A stretch of 64,000 nucleotides of DNA from Petrosia ficiformis (GCA_947044365.1 OX345636.1:8204001-8268000); one strand, 5' to 3'; shown: positions 46,401 through 59,499, counted from the stretch's first letter. Made by a program: numbers and translations. The notes: generated by a model from the letters alone, not told the origin.

Positions 46401-48148
46401 ACATATGGAGGAGGTTAGTACCTATATATAACAGTAGCCCATGTAAGAATAAACTGTTCAATGATATGCAGGAGTGTTTGACATCTGTATTACACACTGT
46501 ACTAGTTATGTTATATACACACAAGGGTTTTCATAATTCTCAAAATATGTTTTAATTGTCAACCCATTGTGTCTGAAAAATGATCATCAAATATCACAAT
46601 ACATTCATACATGTCAACCCAACAAGTGTTTAGGAGTACATAATATATTTATGATATAAATGGTCACTATTGAAAAATGTGCCAAGTGGGTGTGTTTAGG
46701 TGTGGTTTAATCAATAATCAATCATTACACATGGTGCGCATGAAAGTTGATAATTAGACCTACGTATGTACATTATGATGATATAACTTTAGGATATGAA
46801 AAGTATTGAGTATAATACTGGTATAATATATTACTTATTATTACTGGATCACATGATCTAGTAAATGGTTACATATTATTATCACAGCTGCTGTTATTAT
46901 TTTCCTGTCCATTCATTGTTGTTCATATTATAACTAGTAATAGGTATATTGAACAGTTGAGACAACATTTTTTACAGTATAACAATCATTAACTATTATG
47001 AACTAACACTTACACACACCTCATCATACCATATCTTTTTATTAAAGTATAATGATAATAATAATTATTATTAACTCGTGTCATACCAGGATATAATAGG
47101 ATCAAATGAAATGTGTAATTGTAACATACATGTACATGTAACATAACAGGGTAAAATTATATCATAATGTGGATAGGTCTATATGAGTATAGATAATATA
47201 TTACATTATACTAAAGAAACTTACAAGTTCTAATTTACAAGAGTCATGTACTGTTTATCAATAACACATTAACCACTAATGTAATTATATTACATATGAT
47301 AATGAAGTGACTATATATACATGTATTATATAAAGTACATGTAATTGAATAATATATCCTATTAGAGGTTATTTGATTACATCATTTACATGATAATACG
47401 TAAAAAGTAAACTGTGTCACACTGTGAGTCTGATATTTTGAGTGGTAAACTACTATACAAAACAATAATAACAGTATCCATTACATGTACTTGTTGTGTT
47501 CTACTACTGGTAATATAATGTTGATAAAACCCTTTAGTCTGGTAGTTCCTAAGTGTAGTTGAATAACATACTAGGTATATATGATTACAACTATTCTGTT
47601 TCCACATAATACAATAGAATCAAGCTTTCTTTTACCACTCATGTCATGAAGAATATCTGGTATATCCCAGAATATGAAATATTGTGACATCATTTAAATA
47701 ACCTCTCAACTATTTAAAAGAAGCTGGTAATTATCATTCATATTTTTAATCCTCATTTATTATGTACATGTATTGTATTTGTATTGACCTCTTCATGATG
47801 AGATCATGTAGATATAATCAAAGATTGATATTAATATAAATGATGTTACTGACATGCTAAGTGAGGGTTGGTTCTGCTGGTTAGTCTACTGTTCATCAGC
47901 TTATAGTCCAGTTAGATATTAGAGAAGATAGAAACAGCTGGTTTTGAAGCTAGCTTTGGAATTAGTACAATGCTGTGCTCTTCTGCCATCAAGGTATCTG
48001 GTGGCGTAAAAGTGCCTGACTAGATACCAGAAGTTCCATGGTTCAATCCCCATTCATAGTCCATGCAGACTTATTTTATTTTATTATTTTTTCTAATACA
48101 CATGTACATGTACCTTATGATATTAGCCTTATGTCTAAAGTAAACTAG
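46401..48148. other. No gene; possible tRNA-derived SINE near 47950-48080
   Basis: Most of it is featureless AT-rich sequence. At about 47995-48060, GGTATCT...AGATACC brackets GGCGTAAAAGTGCC, followed by GGTTCAATCCCC, which fits a Pol III B box, and then a T/A-rich tail (TTATTTTATTTTATTATTTT). A tRNA-derived SINE is possible but the A box is not convincing. Confidence 0.35.
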
Positions 48149-48430
48149 TGTTTAATAGTACATGTACATATATAGTAATACTTGTGCATGTACATACTGG
48201 ATTGGATATACATGTACATGTATAGGTGTTTAGTATTGATATTGTACAGGTAGTGTTTAATATTATATATAGTAATACATGTACACACTGGATATACATG
48301 TACATGTAAAGGTGTTTAGTATTGATATTGTACAGGTAGTGTTTAATATTATATATAGTAATACATGTACACACTGGATATACATGTACATGTATGGGTG
48401 TTTAATATTGATGTTGTACTGGTAGTGTAT
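48149..48430. repeat. Minisatellite, ~86-bp unit, 3 copies
   Basis: TAGTGTTTAATATTATATAT, ATACATGTACACACTGGATA TACATGTACATGTA and GGTGTTTAGTATTGATATTG TACAGG recur at about 48150, 48250 and 48337. Confidence 0.85.
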
Positions 48431-51400
48431 ACATGTAAGTGTTGATACAAGTCACATGTACATGTATATAAGTGTCACTTTGTTTGTATATTACTTGCTA
48501 CATGTGACTGATTAGGTGCAAGTGATCCAACAGTAGCTGCATGTGTCAGTATACATGACTTACAGCTGGCAGTGAATAAGGTGTATTCAATTTGTGGTTT
48601 ATACATGTACATGTATGGTTACTGGACCATGTAGTTTTGGGTCAATATATAATTATAATTATTTTAAATAATGTTTACAAAGAGATTTCTGAGCTAACAT
48701 GATGTTTTTGCAAACTTTATTTTATAGTAAGTAGAAGTAGACATCTGCTTGTGACCAAGCTATAAACACAGACAAAACAAAATTAGTATCTAATAGATTA
48801 CTCATATATTTTGACTTCCCATTACTATTAGCTACTGATGTGCAGTGATTTCCCCCTGTATTTCCCAATGGTCTTTGTAAATATTTATTATGATTATATA
48901 TTGGCCCAAACAGTGGTCTGATGAAAACAACACCAACAGGAATAGTGGATACATTCACACCATGTTTGTGAACTGATCAAATGTAATTTTTATCAAATGT
49001 TTACTATTAGATGTTTTCTATAGTAAGCTCTGTTTGGTTGTATTCAATAATTCAGTATACTCCAGTATTTTAGTGTTTTCAACATAGTGGTGCTGGCACG
49101 AAAATCAAAGGATATTTAATTGCATTCCTTTGATCATGTCAAAGGGAAATGACATTGCATAGAGTAGTGCAACACCTCTCTTCAACTCTTTAGCTAGAAC
49201 CTTGCATTAATCTTCTCAATAGGAGAGATGTATATCTGAACTAACAATTTGAGTTTACATAATACAGAGTGTAATGTCATTTCTAAATGAGACTTTAATT
49301 TGTGCTCTGAAGTGCCACATTAAGATTGATGTTTATGTATCACATGACATTTCACATGATTGTATATAATTTTCATTATACTAGTATTAACATTTGGGGA
49401 ATCAGATATACAATAAGCTAAGCTGACTTCTCCGGTTACAACACATAACCGGAAAAAGAGGTTGGTAATATCGCAAGGGTCACTCCCCTATGTCATTGAC
49501 TATTACATGTATGTAGCACAGCAAAGCATGTTTGTGAGTACCCCTAGCCACTTTAGCATCGCTAGGATGAGGGTACCGTGCTTGGACCAGCAGAGTCGGT
49601 ACCCCTAGCAAATTAGCATCACTAGGATGAGGGTACCATGCTGCTAAACTCAGAGGTAGCATGACCTTACTCAGTCACACCCCCCTAGCCATGTCCAATA
49701 ATGGCATACCCAGCTAGCCCACACCTACATTTAGATAGGGGAGTGTATGTCGGCACCCGACATCCTCCAGTAGTGCATTCATGCACTACACTCCCCAATC
49801 AGGACGTACACCCATAGATATACCTGTACTAATTTGTGTACCTATGAGACCCACTCTACCCAACAACTAGTATGTGAGGTAGACTTACAGCTCAACTTGC
49901 AAGTAAACTAATACCATAGGAAAAACAAATTGAAATGTTTTAAATTGTGTACATCAAACATAAACATAAACATAGGACATTTCTGAACACAAAGGTTAGT
50001 ATCCTTATTATAATTGTGTCCGGGACCAGGGGACTTTATTTGGTCGTGAGCCAATCATGAGACATTTATGTGTGCATACTCACACATAATAACATCTTTT
50101 ATGATAGTGACAACATGTTTATCATGAGGATTATTTCCCTCTCACTCTATAACTAGTTTTTTCTCAAATAATTGGATATCAAAATCTATCTTCAGCTTAT
50201 ATTAATCCACATTTACCATTTTCTCATAGCATGTTAACCAATGAGCACCAATACACCTCTACCAACATATCTGATAGCTGTATGGCTCTGTGATAAACAG
50301 TCTTATAGGTTATGATAATTTGATCACATGACCTTTAAACACTCGCATTTCATAATATTTGATATCCAGGGAAATGAATATCACATTTAGTGGGCTTCCT
50401 TTATGTACAGTGTATATAGAAAATGACAGAAATGTGAGACGATGAGAGAATTACTAGTCATTAGGGGCAGTATGTTAGTCAGGGCATGATCACTGAACCA
50501 TAGTGTGTATGTACATAGTGTAATACCATATATACTCCAATTATTACATGCTTGGCTTAACATGAAGCTTTTAAACAATCATTATGTTGGTTTTAAAACA
50601 TAGTCACATTACAATCCATTAGCAAAACTTTAATACGATGACAACTTGATGTTGGTATTATGAATATTAATCCTCTCAATAGGAGAGATGCATATCTGAA
50701 CTGAATAATTTGAATTTACATAATACAAATTGTAATAAATATAATTTTATAAAGCTAGTCTATTATCAGAATAATAACTAAGTAACACTATATAATATTA
50801 TTATCAGTATTTATAATATAGCTAAGTATTATAATAGTATTTATAATAATACTGATATCAGCTTGTGTCTCTCTGGATTAAGATGATGAAGTCTATGCGA
50901 AATGTGTAAGTGTATCTTATTATATTAGTCACATTTTATCACATCAGTTTTACATTATAGTTATGGAATTTGTGTGTGGCCTATTGTTGAAATATAACAT
51001 GGTGGTGATATGACCGAGTCCACAAGATGATATGAAACATATTGGGTAAAATAGACTACATATGTACAATCCATAAGTGTTTATAACCTGCATGCCATTA
51101 CTACATGTGTGATAACTCTATTATCATAGTTAAGAACTTTGTCAGCATACTGGAAGTTATAAATTAGAAACTGATAAATACAGTTTGTATAACAATATTT
51201 GGAGGTTTTTAAGCGCATGCTTGGTTTGTAGCACATATTTGCAAATAAGTACATACTGGTTACTGGTATTTTAGCTGACATTTAAGTGCATGCATCATAT
51301 TATTAATAATTAATTTACATTATAATTATTATTAATTAATTTTGTGGGAGTGATCGCGTGTGCGGTACTCCTAGGAAAAGATACACAAAAGTAATAAAGG

Positions 51401-52654
51401 AAGCAAACATGTTGTTCACAAGCACCAAGGACACTTTTCTAATATATAAACATCATGTGCACTAATGTGGGCGTGACTGAGTGTGGAAGTGTTGAAGCAC
51501 ATTAAACACATACTAAAATTTTTACGCATATTTCTTATCGCTTTTGTCAATAAGCGCATACACTTAAAAACCTGCAAATACAGTAACAACATAGTAACAC
51601 GATATAAATTGATATTTTAAAATTTTAATCTACATGTATTACATGTATTGATTTCATTTCTATATGTTCTGTAATTCAACTGAATGTTATAATATATATA
51701 CACATGTACTATACAAACACACTATACAAAATACACAAAACTTTTATTCAGTTTTCATGAAAATTAGTGTTAGCCTAAGGTCTTAGTCTTAAATTGTGAT
51801 TATTAAAGTGTGTACATACAATGTATTTTTAGTCAGTGACATGACCTGACTCTTGCATAGATGAAGGGTTAGGGAAAGTACATATTGTATGTATGTACTA
51901 ATAAAGTGTACTTATATCACTTTGGGTATGTCTGAAGCATATATAATTAGTGTGTGGTTCAGTAGTCTGTTAGTACACTAGTAAACACATTTCTACAATC
52001 TACAAAACTGTAATAGTATCTCATATATTAGGTATATCTTCACACAATCATTATATCAATAATATATATTATCAGCAAATGTCATATACATGTATGTCAC
52101 TTCCTATGATCAAACGTTTTGCAACAAGACAACTAATGTACAATGTACATGTACATGTATATGTACTTCCCTTGTACATAAAGATGAAGTCACACACCTG
52201 ACTACATTGTGACTATATAGTAGAGCATAACCTCACAATTCCATAGTCATACCATATACAACATTGTATTTAATATCATTGTTATATCATTAGTGTTATA
52301 CAAGTACTACACTTAAATATTTTGTAGTTCATTCAACATAACTTGTTAATCATACTACATACAGATATATTCCTTTAGGGGATGATGTAATATCCTCTTC
52401 TACACACATGTACTTTAATTTTGTGAAAGCCTACTATGTTAGATAGGTATCTTCAGGGTTTGCTTACTCCATTTTTACCTATTCTGGTTTTGCCTACTAG
52501 CTAAATAAGTTATTACATTAAGACCCATTGTCATAGCTCAGTGCCTCCAACTAGAAATTACTCTTAGTGTTTATAATCTTAAGTATTGTTATGAAACTTT
52601 ACGTACATGTATTTTCAAAAATAAAAACATGATGAATAACATATATATATACAC
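48431..52654. other. Intergenic or intronic sequence with minor repeats
   Basis: At 49540-49640 a 58-bp duplication carries GGTACCCCTAGC...GCTAGGATGAGGGTACC palindromes. CACTCCCCTA at 49481 and its inverse at 49735 bound a ~265-bp fold-back. A 65-bp stretch (TCTCAATAGGAGAGATG...) occurs at 49209 and again at 50671. Otherwise no gene is seen. Confidence 0.5.
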
Positions 52655-52804
52655 TCAGTTATTCAGTACAACTGGTCCAGAACAACTGGTTGGTTTAGTT
52701 GAAATTTTAGTTTTTTCTCTAGCAGGTACACTGACGTTAGTATCACTAACTGTAACACTACTAGCTGTAGACTCACTACTATAGGCTTTACTAGATCTGA
52801 GCTG
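52655..52804 (-). CDS. Possible Ser/Thr-rich terminal exon
   Basis: After TCTTTCAGTAG (minus) a 150-bp frame reads QLRSSKAYSSESTASSVTVS, DTNVSVPAREKTKISTKPTS and ends CSGPVVLNN-stop (52655-52657). The composition is typical of a disordered tail. It lies 314 bp downstream of MATH copy 4, same strand. The phase does not fit: copy 4 leaves phase 1 and this frame needs phase 0. Joined through the alternative TTTCAG acceptor the frame would stop after five codons. It may be a separate exon, a relic or chance. Confidence 0.25.
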   Translation of the reverse strand, partial: QLRSSKAYSSESTASSVTVSDTNVSVPAREKTKISTKPTSCSGPVVLNN

Positions 52805-53118
52805 CTACTGAAAGACACTCCATGTTTTTAGTCAAAGCACATGCACTTTCTGTACTTGTAGTGTAATGTTCTGTGATCCATATTATTATACGTATAATTT
52901 CATATAATTAGTGAAAAATCCATGTAATTGGAGGCACTGAATGCTAACCTGATTATCTACATGTATATTGTAGTTATAAAAAGAGAGTAATGTTATTAAT
53001 TTACTCCATTTTATTTACGATAGTATTATAATTAGTCTATAACAAATACAATGTAATTGTGTTTATGGATGAAGTCATACAGTGATCTGTACAGGAATAC
53101 ATAACACAATCATATTAC

Positions 53119-53640
53119 CTGTTAGTAAGGTGATTTTGGGTATTTTAATACATAGAGTGTCCTCCTGTAGATAAGCACAATTTTTCTTAGGATCATACTC
53201 AAGATCAGCAATACGTATGAACTCCTGTTTACCCCATGCTAATCCTCTTTCTCCTTCGATTACTTTTGATCGATATTTGATGTCAGCCCTATCATTGAAT
53301 GATATAATCTCCTCCTTGTGTTGATTATCTTCCCTCCAGTTCAGCATTTGAATAGAAATTTCACCTTTGAATGGCCATTGTAGGTATTGATCGTGTTCTC
53401 CTTTCATCAGACACACAAACAAGGAAACATGTGTTCCTTTTCCTTTCCCATTTCCGTTTGCACAAACCTCCATTTGTAACTTGTATCCATCAGTACTGGT
53501 ATAGAAAGGGGGACTATACCAGGTCTCGTTTGATTTCTTGTGTGTTGAGAAATTCATCATGTTGATTATTAATGGTGGAAGGGAATATGATGACTTTGTA
53601 ATTATGGGAGGATACCAATCTGGTACTATACATGTAGGAC
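53119..53640 (-). CDS. TRAF-type MATH domain, internal exon (copy 4)
   Basis: The exon starts after TATCTACAG (minus) and ends at ACTAACAG/GTAATA. Both borders are phase 1 and the length is 522 bp (174 codons). Residues: VPDWYPPIITKSSYSLPPL, NFSTHKKSNETWYSPPFYTS, DGYKLQMEVCANG, GTHVSLFVCLMKGEHDQYLQ WPF, ISIQMLNWREDNQHKEE, IKYRSKVIEGERGLAWGKQE and TLCIKIPKITLLT. It is the most divergent of the four, lacking the LLPPC and GDTAP motifs of the others. Of the four it is nearest to the Death-domain exons at 62309-63813, same strand, with fitting phase, so it is the first candidate for joining them. Confidence 0.85.
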
Positions 53641-53984
53641 CTGTAGATATAAAATGAAAATTATTCTCAACTGCATTAGTTTCAGTTGATCATATGACAT
53701 CTCAATAATATTATATATATTAACAATTATTGTTTGATTTCCAACACTATTCTGTATTTTAACCTAGCTGCTGTTACTGATAGATTGTTATCTTTGTAAG
53801 TTTATTGTTAATGACAATAATCCATAAGTAGATGATATCTGATGAACTTATAATTATACTTTATGCTATTTATATTTCAATATGGTATAATTAGGTACTC
53901 TTTTGATTTGATTAGGATGTGGTGTTTATAAGTGTCTCTTTAATAACATGTACACAAAAATGTAATGTATATAAGTGATTGATT

Positions 53985-55618
53985 AATATGAAGGTATACA
54001 TGTACATGTACTTCAAGATTAAAGTATAAGACTAGTACTTGTACATGTACTAAGTAAAGTATTAATATGGAGGTATACATGTACATGTACTTCAAGATTT
54101 AAGTGTAAGACTAGTACTTGTACATGTACTAAGTAAAGTATTAATATGGAGGTATACATGTACATGTACTTCAAGATTTAAGTATAAGACTAGTACTTGT
54201 ACATGTACTAAGTAAAGTATTAATATGGAGGTATACATGTACATGTACTTCAAGATTTAAGTATAAGACTAGTACTTGTACATGTACTAAGTAAAGTATT
54301 AATAGGGAGGTATACATGTACATGTACTTCAAGATTTAAGTATAAGACTCGTACTTGTACATGTACTAAGTAAAGTATTAATATGGAGGTATACATGTAC
54401 ATGTACACGTACTTCAAGATTTAAGTGTAGGACTAGTACTTGTACATGTACTAAGTAAAGTATTAATAGGGAGGTATACATGTACATGTACTAAGTAAAG
54501 TATTAATATGGAGGTATACATATACATGTACTTCAAGATTTAAGTGTAAGACTAGTACTTGTACATGTACTAAGTAAAGTATTAATATGGAGGTATACTT
54601 GTACATGTACTACAAGATTTAAGTATAAGACTAGTACTTGTACATGTACTAAGTAAAGTATTAATATGGAGGTATACATGTACACGTACACGTACTTCAA
54701 GATTTAAGTGTAGGACTAGTACTTGTACATGTACTAAGTAAAGTATTAATAGGGAGGTATACATGTACATGTACTAAGTAAAGTATTAATATGGAGGTAT
54801 ACATATACATGTACTTCAAGATTTAAGTGTAAGACTAGTACTTGTACATGTACTAAGTAAAGTATTAATATGGAGGTATACTTGTACATGTACTACAAGA
54901 TTTAAGTATAAGACTAGTACTTGTACATGTACTAAGTAAAGTATTAATATGGAGGTATACATGTACATGTACACGTACTTCAAGATTTAAGTGTAGGACT
55001 AGTACTTGTACATGTACTAAGTAAAGTATTAATATGGAGGTATACATGTACATGTACATGTACTTCAAGATTTAAGTATAAGACTAGTACTTGTACATGT
55101 ACTAAGTAAAGTATTAATATGGAGGTATGCATGTACATGTACTTTAAGATTTAAGTATAAGACTAGTACTTGTACATGTACTAAGTAAAGTATTAATATG
55201 GAGGTATACATGTACATGTACTTCAAGATTTAAGTATAAGACTAGTACTTGTACATGTACTAAGTAAAGTATTAATAGGGAGGTATACATGTACATGTAC
55301 TAAGTAAAGTATTAATATGGAGGTATACTTGTACATGTACTACAAGATTTAAGTATAAGACTAGTACTTGTACATGTACTAAGTAAAGTATTAATATGGA
55401 GGTATACATGTACATGTACACGTACTTCAAGATTTAAGTGTAGGACTAGTACTTGTACATGTACTAAGTAAAGTATTAATATGGAGGTATACATGTACAT
55501 GTACTTGAAGATTTAAGTATAAGACTAGTACTTGTACATGTACTAAGTAAAGTATTAATATGGAGGTATACATGTACATGTACTTTAAGATTTAAGTATA
55601 AGACTAGTACTTGTACAT
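53985..55618. repeat. Minisatellite, ~79-bp unit, left block
   Basis: The unit is TATGGAGGTATACATGTACA TGTACTTCAAGATTTAAGTA TAAGACTAGTACTTGTACAT GTACTAAGTAAAGTATTAA. Variants carry extra TGTACA/CGTACA steps, and some units lack the middle. Minus-strand ORFs of 62-67 codons are repeat translations. It is interrupted by the tRNA cassettes and resumes at 56446. Confidence 0.95.
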
Positions 55619-55711
55619 GTTACCCCGGCCTTCGCTTGTATACCGGTTTAGTTAGCCTGTTCACACAGGTGTATGAGTGAGATGTTTGATTTGGACCCTG
55701 CCAGCTGAGCT

Positions 55712-55785
55712 GCCTTGGTAGCTCAGTTGGTAAGAGCATCTGTCCGGAGTGCAGAGTGTCGTGGGTTCGAATCCCACCTGAGGCA
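55712..55785 (+). tRNA. tRNA-like gene, copy 1, nominal anticodon GGA
   Basis: The 74-nt cloverleaf has acceptor GCCTTGG/CTGAGGC with two G-U pairs and discriminator A, D arm GCTC/GAGC, anticodon stem TCTGT/GCAGA with loop CCGGAGT, short variable region GTGTC, and T arm GTGGG-TTCGAAT-CCCAC. A box TAGCTCAGTTGG and B box GGTTCGAATCC are canonical, and TTTTTT follows 6 bases downstream as a Pol III terminator. Anticodon GGA would read Ser codons, but eukaryotic tRNA-Ser has a long variable arm, which is absent, and position 33 is C instead of the near-universal U. It is therefore doubtful as a working tRNA-Ser; a tRNA-derived repeat is more likely. Confidence 0.8.
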
Positions 55786-55822
55786 ACTCATTTTTTCATT
55801 TTTCATTTGCCTCAGGTGTCTG

Positions 55823-55853
<31 letters not shown>

Positions 55854-56005
55854 CTCATCTCAGTATTATCATGTATATACTTAGGTTTAGTGTTTGGCGT
55901 CTTGGTGGTTTAATTACCCCGTCCTTCGCTTGTATACCGGTTTAGTTAGCCTGTTCACACAGGTGTATGAGTGAGATGTTTGATTTGGACCCTGCCAGCT
56001 GAGCT

Positions 56006-56079
56006 GCCTTGGTAGCTCATTTGGTAAGAGCATCTGTCCGGAGTGCAGAGTGTCGTGGGTTCGAATCCCACCTGAGGCA
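56006..56079 (+). tRNA. tRNA-like gene, copy 2 (A-box mutated)
   Basis: Identical to copy 1 except TAGCTCATTTGG in place of TAGCTCAGTTGG, which hits the conserved A box and D loop. TTTTTT terminator present. Spacing from copy 1 is 294 bp. Confidence 0.75.
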
Positions 56080-56287
56080 ACTCATTTTTTCATTTTTCAT
56101 TTGCCTCAGGTGTCTGTCTTTCTTTCTTTCTTTCTCTCATCTCAGTATTATCATGTATATACTTAGGTTTAGTGTTTGGCGTCTTGGTGGTTTAATTACC
56201 CCGTCCTTCGCTTGTATACCGGTTTAGTTAGCCTGTTCACACAGGTGTATGAGTGAGATGTTTGATTTGGACCCTGCCAGCTGAGCT

Positions 56288-56361
56288 GCCTTGGTAGCTC
56301 AGTTGGTAAGAGCATCTGTCCGGAGTGCAGAGTGTCGTGGGTTCGAATCCCACCTGAGGCA
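56288..56361 (+). tRNA. tRNA-like gene, copy 3
   Basis: Same 74-nt sequence as copy 1 with intact A and B boxes and terminator. Spacing from copy 2 is 282 bp; the difference reflects the length of the (TTTC)n tract. Confidence 0.8.
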
Positions 56362-56398
56362 ACTCATTTTTTCATTTTTCATTTGCCTCAGGTGTCTG

Positions 56399-56429
<31 letters not shown>

Positions 56430-56445
56430 CTCATCTCAGTATTAT

Positions 56446-57243
56446 CATGTACTAAGTAAAGTATTAATATGGAGGTATACATGTACATGTACATGTACTT
56501 CAAGATTTAAGTGTAAGACTAGTACTTGTACATGTACTAAGTAAAGTATTAATATGGAGGTATACTGTACATGTACATGTACTTCAAGATTTAAGTATAA
56601 GACTAGTACTTGTACATGTACTAAGTAAAGTATTAATATGGAAGTATACATGTACATGTACTTCAAGATTTAAGTGTAAGACTAGTAACTTGTACATGTA
56701 CTAAGTAAAGTATTAATATGGAGGTATACATGTACATGTACTTCAAGATTTAAGTGCAAGACTAGTACTTGTGCATGTACTAAGTAAAGTATTAATATGG
56801 AGGTATACATGTACATGTACATGTACTTCAAGATTTAAGTGTAAGACTAGTACTTATGCATGTACGAAGTAAAGTATTAATATGGAGGTATACATGTACA
56901 TGTACTTCAAGATTTAAGTATAAGACTAGTACTTGTACATGTACTAAGTAAAGTATTAATAGGGAGGTATACATGTACATGTACTAAGTAAAGTATTAAT
57001 ATGGAGGTATACATATACATGTACTTCAAGATTTAAGTGTAAGACTAGTACTTGTACATGTACTAAGTAAAGTATTAATATGGAGGTATACATGTACATG
57101 TACTTCAAGATTTAAGTATAAGACTAGTACTTGTACATGTACTAAGTAAAGTATTAATATGGAGGTATACATGTACATGTACTTGAAGATTTAAGTATAA
57201 GACTAGTACTTGTACATGTACTAAGTAAAGTATTAATATGACG
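56446..57243. repeat. Minisatellite, ~79-bp unit, right block
   Basis: Same unit as 53985-55618. The array ends at TTAATATGACGGTAGGTACA. Positions 57244-57689 hold no gene. Confidence 0.95.
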
Positions 57244-57689
57244 GTAGGTACATGTATACATGTACTTTTTATATTTTCATTTTGTTTCTTGAAAGAGTGT
57301 TCATCATTGAAGCAATAATTATATATATACTCTTCATACTGAATACATAATATATAAAACAGTACATGAAGAAAAGGTATTCTTATGATTGCTTTATGAC
57401 CTGTCATAAAGTCAGACTGCTGGGTTTTTAGCTCTGAAAGGCAACAATCTATTATAGTCATTTATTTCTCCATTCTTCTTACTCTAGTTATGTATACAAC
57501 ATTTTGGAATTTTACATTTCAGCTGTTACAGCTGTTAGCCACAGTATTTATAAGCAGCTGTCGTTTAGTCATGCATCAGTCTATAGCTGACCACATGTCT
57601 GTTTGCTAGGCTGAATAAGTATCATCATAATAATACAGTCTCTAGAATAATTATTCCTTAGAGGACTGATGCATCAGTCCTCCAGTGTG

Positions 57690-58215
57690 AAATGTCACAT
57701 ATGTGACATATTTCACATATATGTGGCATTTGCATTCCTAGCATTACGAAGCACTCCAAATGTTTGCAATTGGTGTCAGTGATAAGCCAATGAAAATGGC
57801 TAAAAAAGTTGATTATTTTTGGCTGCCCTTTGCCCAAGTATTAGACTACAATGGGAATTTTAAAGAGGGCCTGTGCAATGTTGAGATTCAGTAACCCTGC
57901 CCACGCAAATCTGGTGGATAACTGAGAAATTTCTCTTGTTGTAAAACCTGATATCGTGCGTGCAACTGGTGCCAATGTGCAGTGGGGTTGTTTTATTGCA
58001 GCTACAGTCAAAAGAGGAGAACAATGCATTTGAATTAGTCCTACAAGCGCTTGTGTCTTTCGAGTCCCGTTAAGCAAGTTGGTAAAAGTAGTACTCCATG
58101 TCAGAAAAGAGCCAAATTTAGAATACAGAAAGTGAACGGTGCCCAAGATATCTGTAACAGAGATACCAGTGTTTGTTGGGAAGAATTTTGAAAAAACAAT
58201 CCCAGGGTTAACAGC
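57690..58215. repeat. Dispersed repeat family D, copy 2
   Basis: Matches 20390-20835, and contains about 150 bp (57850-57990) missing there. A 101-codon minus-strand ORF (57841-58146) lies in it; the same frame is not kept in the other copy, so I do not call a gene. Begins with an inverted GTGAAATGTCACATATGTGA motif. Confidence 0.8.
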
Positions 58216-59499
58216 ACAAGCTAAAAATCTGTCAACATTTTAATTAATTGTATTTCACATCTGATCAATAAGTAACATATTAAAGAATTGAGGAAGGAAT
58301 TTATAAATGTATGCAGTAGTACATGATGTTACACAGTACTATATAAATATACATGAGAATAATTATTAACACTTAGTACTTAAAATGTACTTGTAAATAT
58401 TTCCTGATTGTGAATCCAAAGCTACTGATAATCAAAGTGGATAAATATATTAACACTACAGCTGATATTATCCTTCATATTTATCATGTATTGTATGTGT
58501 ATGAATTTACTGGCTCCAATCTCATTATATTAGATGAAGAATAGATCAAAAAAGAGAAATACTTCCAGATATACAATTATTATGACTAACAAGAATTCAT
58601 TATAGTAGTACATTAAAAGATATTACTGTAAAGTTCTAATACATCATCATAATGAATTGATCACTGTATATCATAGTCTGTCTATTTTTTTTGTTGTTTT
58701 GTTTGCACAAATATAAATAGCTCATAAAAGAAACAGTTTAAATGTGGATATAAAATTATTTAATACACACCAATTACCAACAGTGATTTGAGCCAGAAGT
58801 ATAATATTTGAAAACAAGACATGGAATATAGAAATCTCAATTAGATAAGCATGCACATCTCCTCTATAGAGCTTTGTTGTGGAGGCTTTTGCTAACAACA
58901 ATGTGGTTGGTCATGTTATTGTGATAGTATTTCTAAATCAGTTGAATATAATAATTATTATTATTGCAAGTATCAAAATTTTCTATTAGCATTTGAAAGA
59001 TGCAGCTGATATTCTTCAAAGTAGTGTAGAAGGCGTTATCTATACGAGTTCTCAACTTGGCTCCAGTAGTCACATAGCAGAGGTGAATTTATTTAGCAGT
59101 GGTGTGCTGTGATTATTATCTAATCTTATATATATATATTATGGCTGGTACTTACATTAATACTGTTACAGTTTCTAATAACAGGAGCTATTAAAATGTC
59201 AACATTTTGATTAATCATAATTATATCACATCAAATAAGTAATGAACTAAAAATAGAGTTTATTAATGGTACATTATGTTTACACAGTATTATATAGACA
59301 TGAAAGTTATAATTATATATATATACATATATATGACTTAGCACTTATTTAAAATATCATAGTATTATAGTACTAGTAGAACATAACACCTAAACAAAAG
59401 TGAAGCTGTACTTGGTGTTTAATAAATATAAGCATTCTCTGGTTGTAAATCCAAAGCTACTGTTAATCAAAGTGGATTAATTAATTAATGCTATATATA
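58216..59499. repeat. Local duplication, intron-like
   Basis: Stretches around 58225-58560 and 58870-58915 recur at 59190-59490 and 59925-60480 (CCAAAGCTACTGATAATCAA AGTGGAT, ATTAGATGAAGAATAGATCA, TGGAGGCTTTTGCTAACAA), with about 75-85% agreement. The second copy is split by the MITE at 59500. No exon recognised. Confidence 0.6.

Larger units (their letters stand above)
55619..56445. repeat. Three tandem tRNA-like cassettes (~282-294 bp each)
   Basis: Each cassette reads CCTTCGCTTGTATACCGGTT, GTTCACACAGGTGTATGAGT, the tRNA-like gene, CTCATTTTTTCATTTTTCAT, a (TTTC)n microsatellite of variable length, and CTCATCTCAGTATTATCATG. The first and last cassettes pass abruptly into the 79-bp minisatellite. 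Confidence 0.9.

Noticed and set aside
47950..48080. Functional tRNA gene
   Set aside because: Only a B-box-like GGTTCAATCC and a partial stem; no full cloverleaf could be drawn.
55715..56544. ORFs MVAQLVRASVRSAECRGFES and relatives
   Set aside because: They are translations of the tRNA-like gene and its trailer, repeated with the cassette.
54582..57461. ORFs LVHVQVLVLHLNLEVRVHVH etc.
   Set aside because: Translations of the 79-bp minisatellite.
57841..58146. 101-codon minus-strand ORF
   Set aside because: Lies wholly within dispersed repeat D; the other copy (20390-20835) lacks part of it and does not keep the frame.
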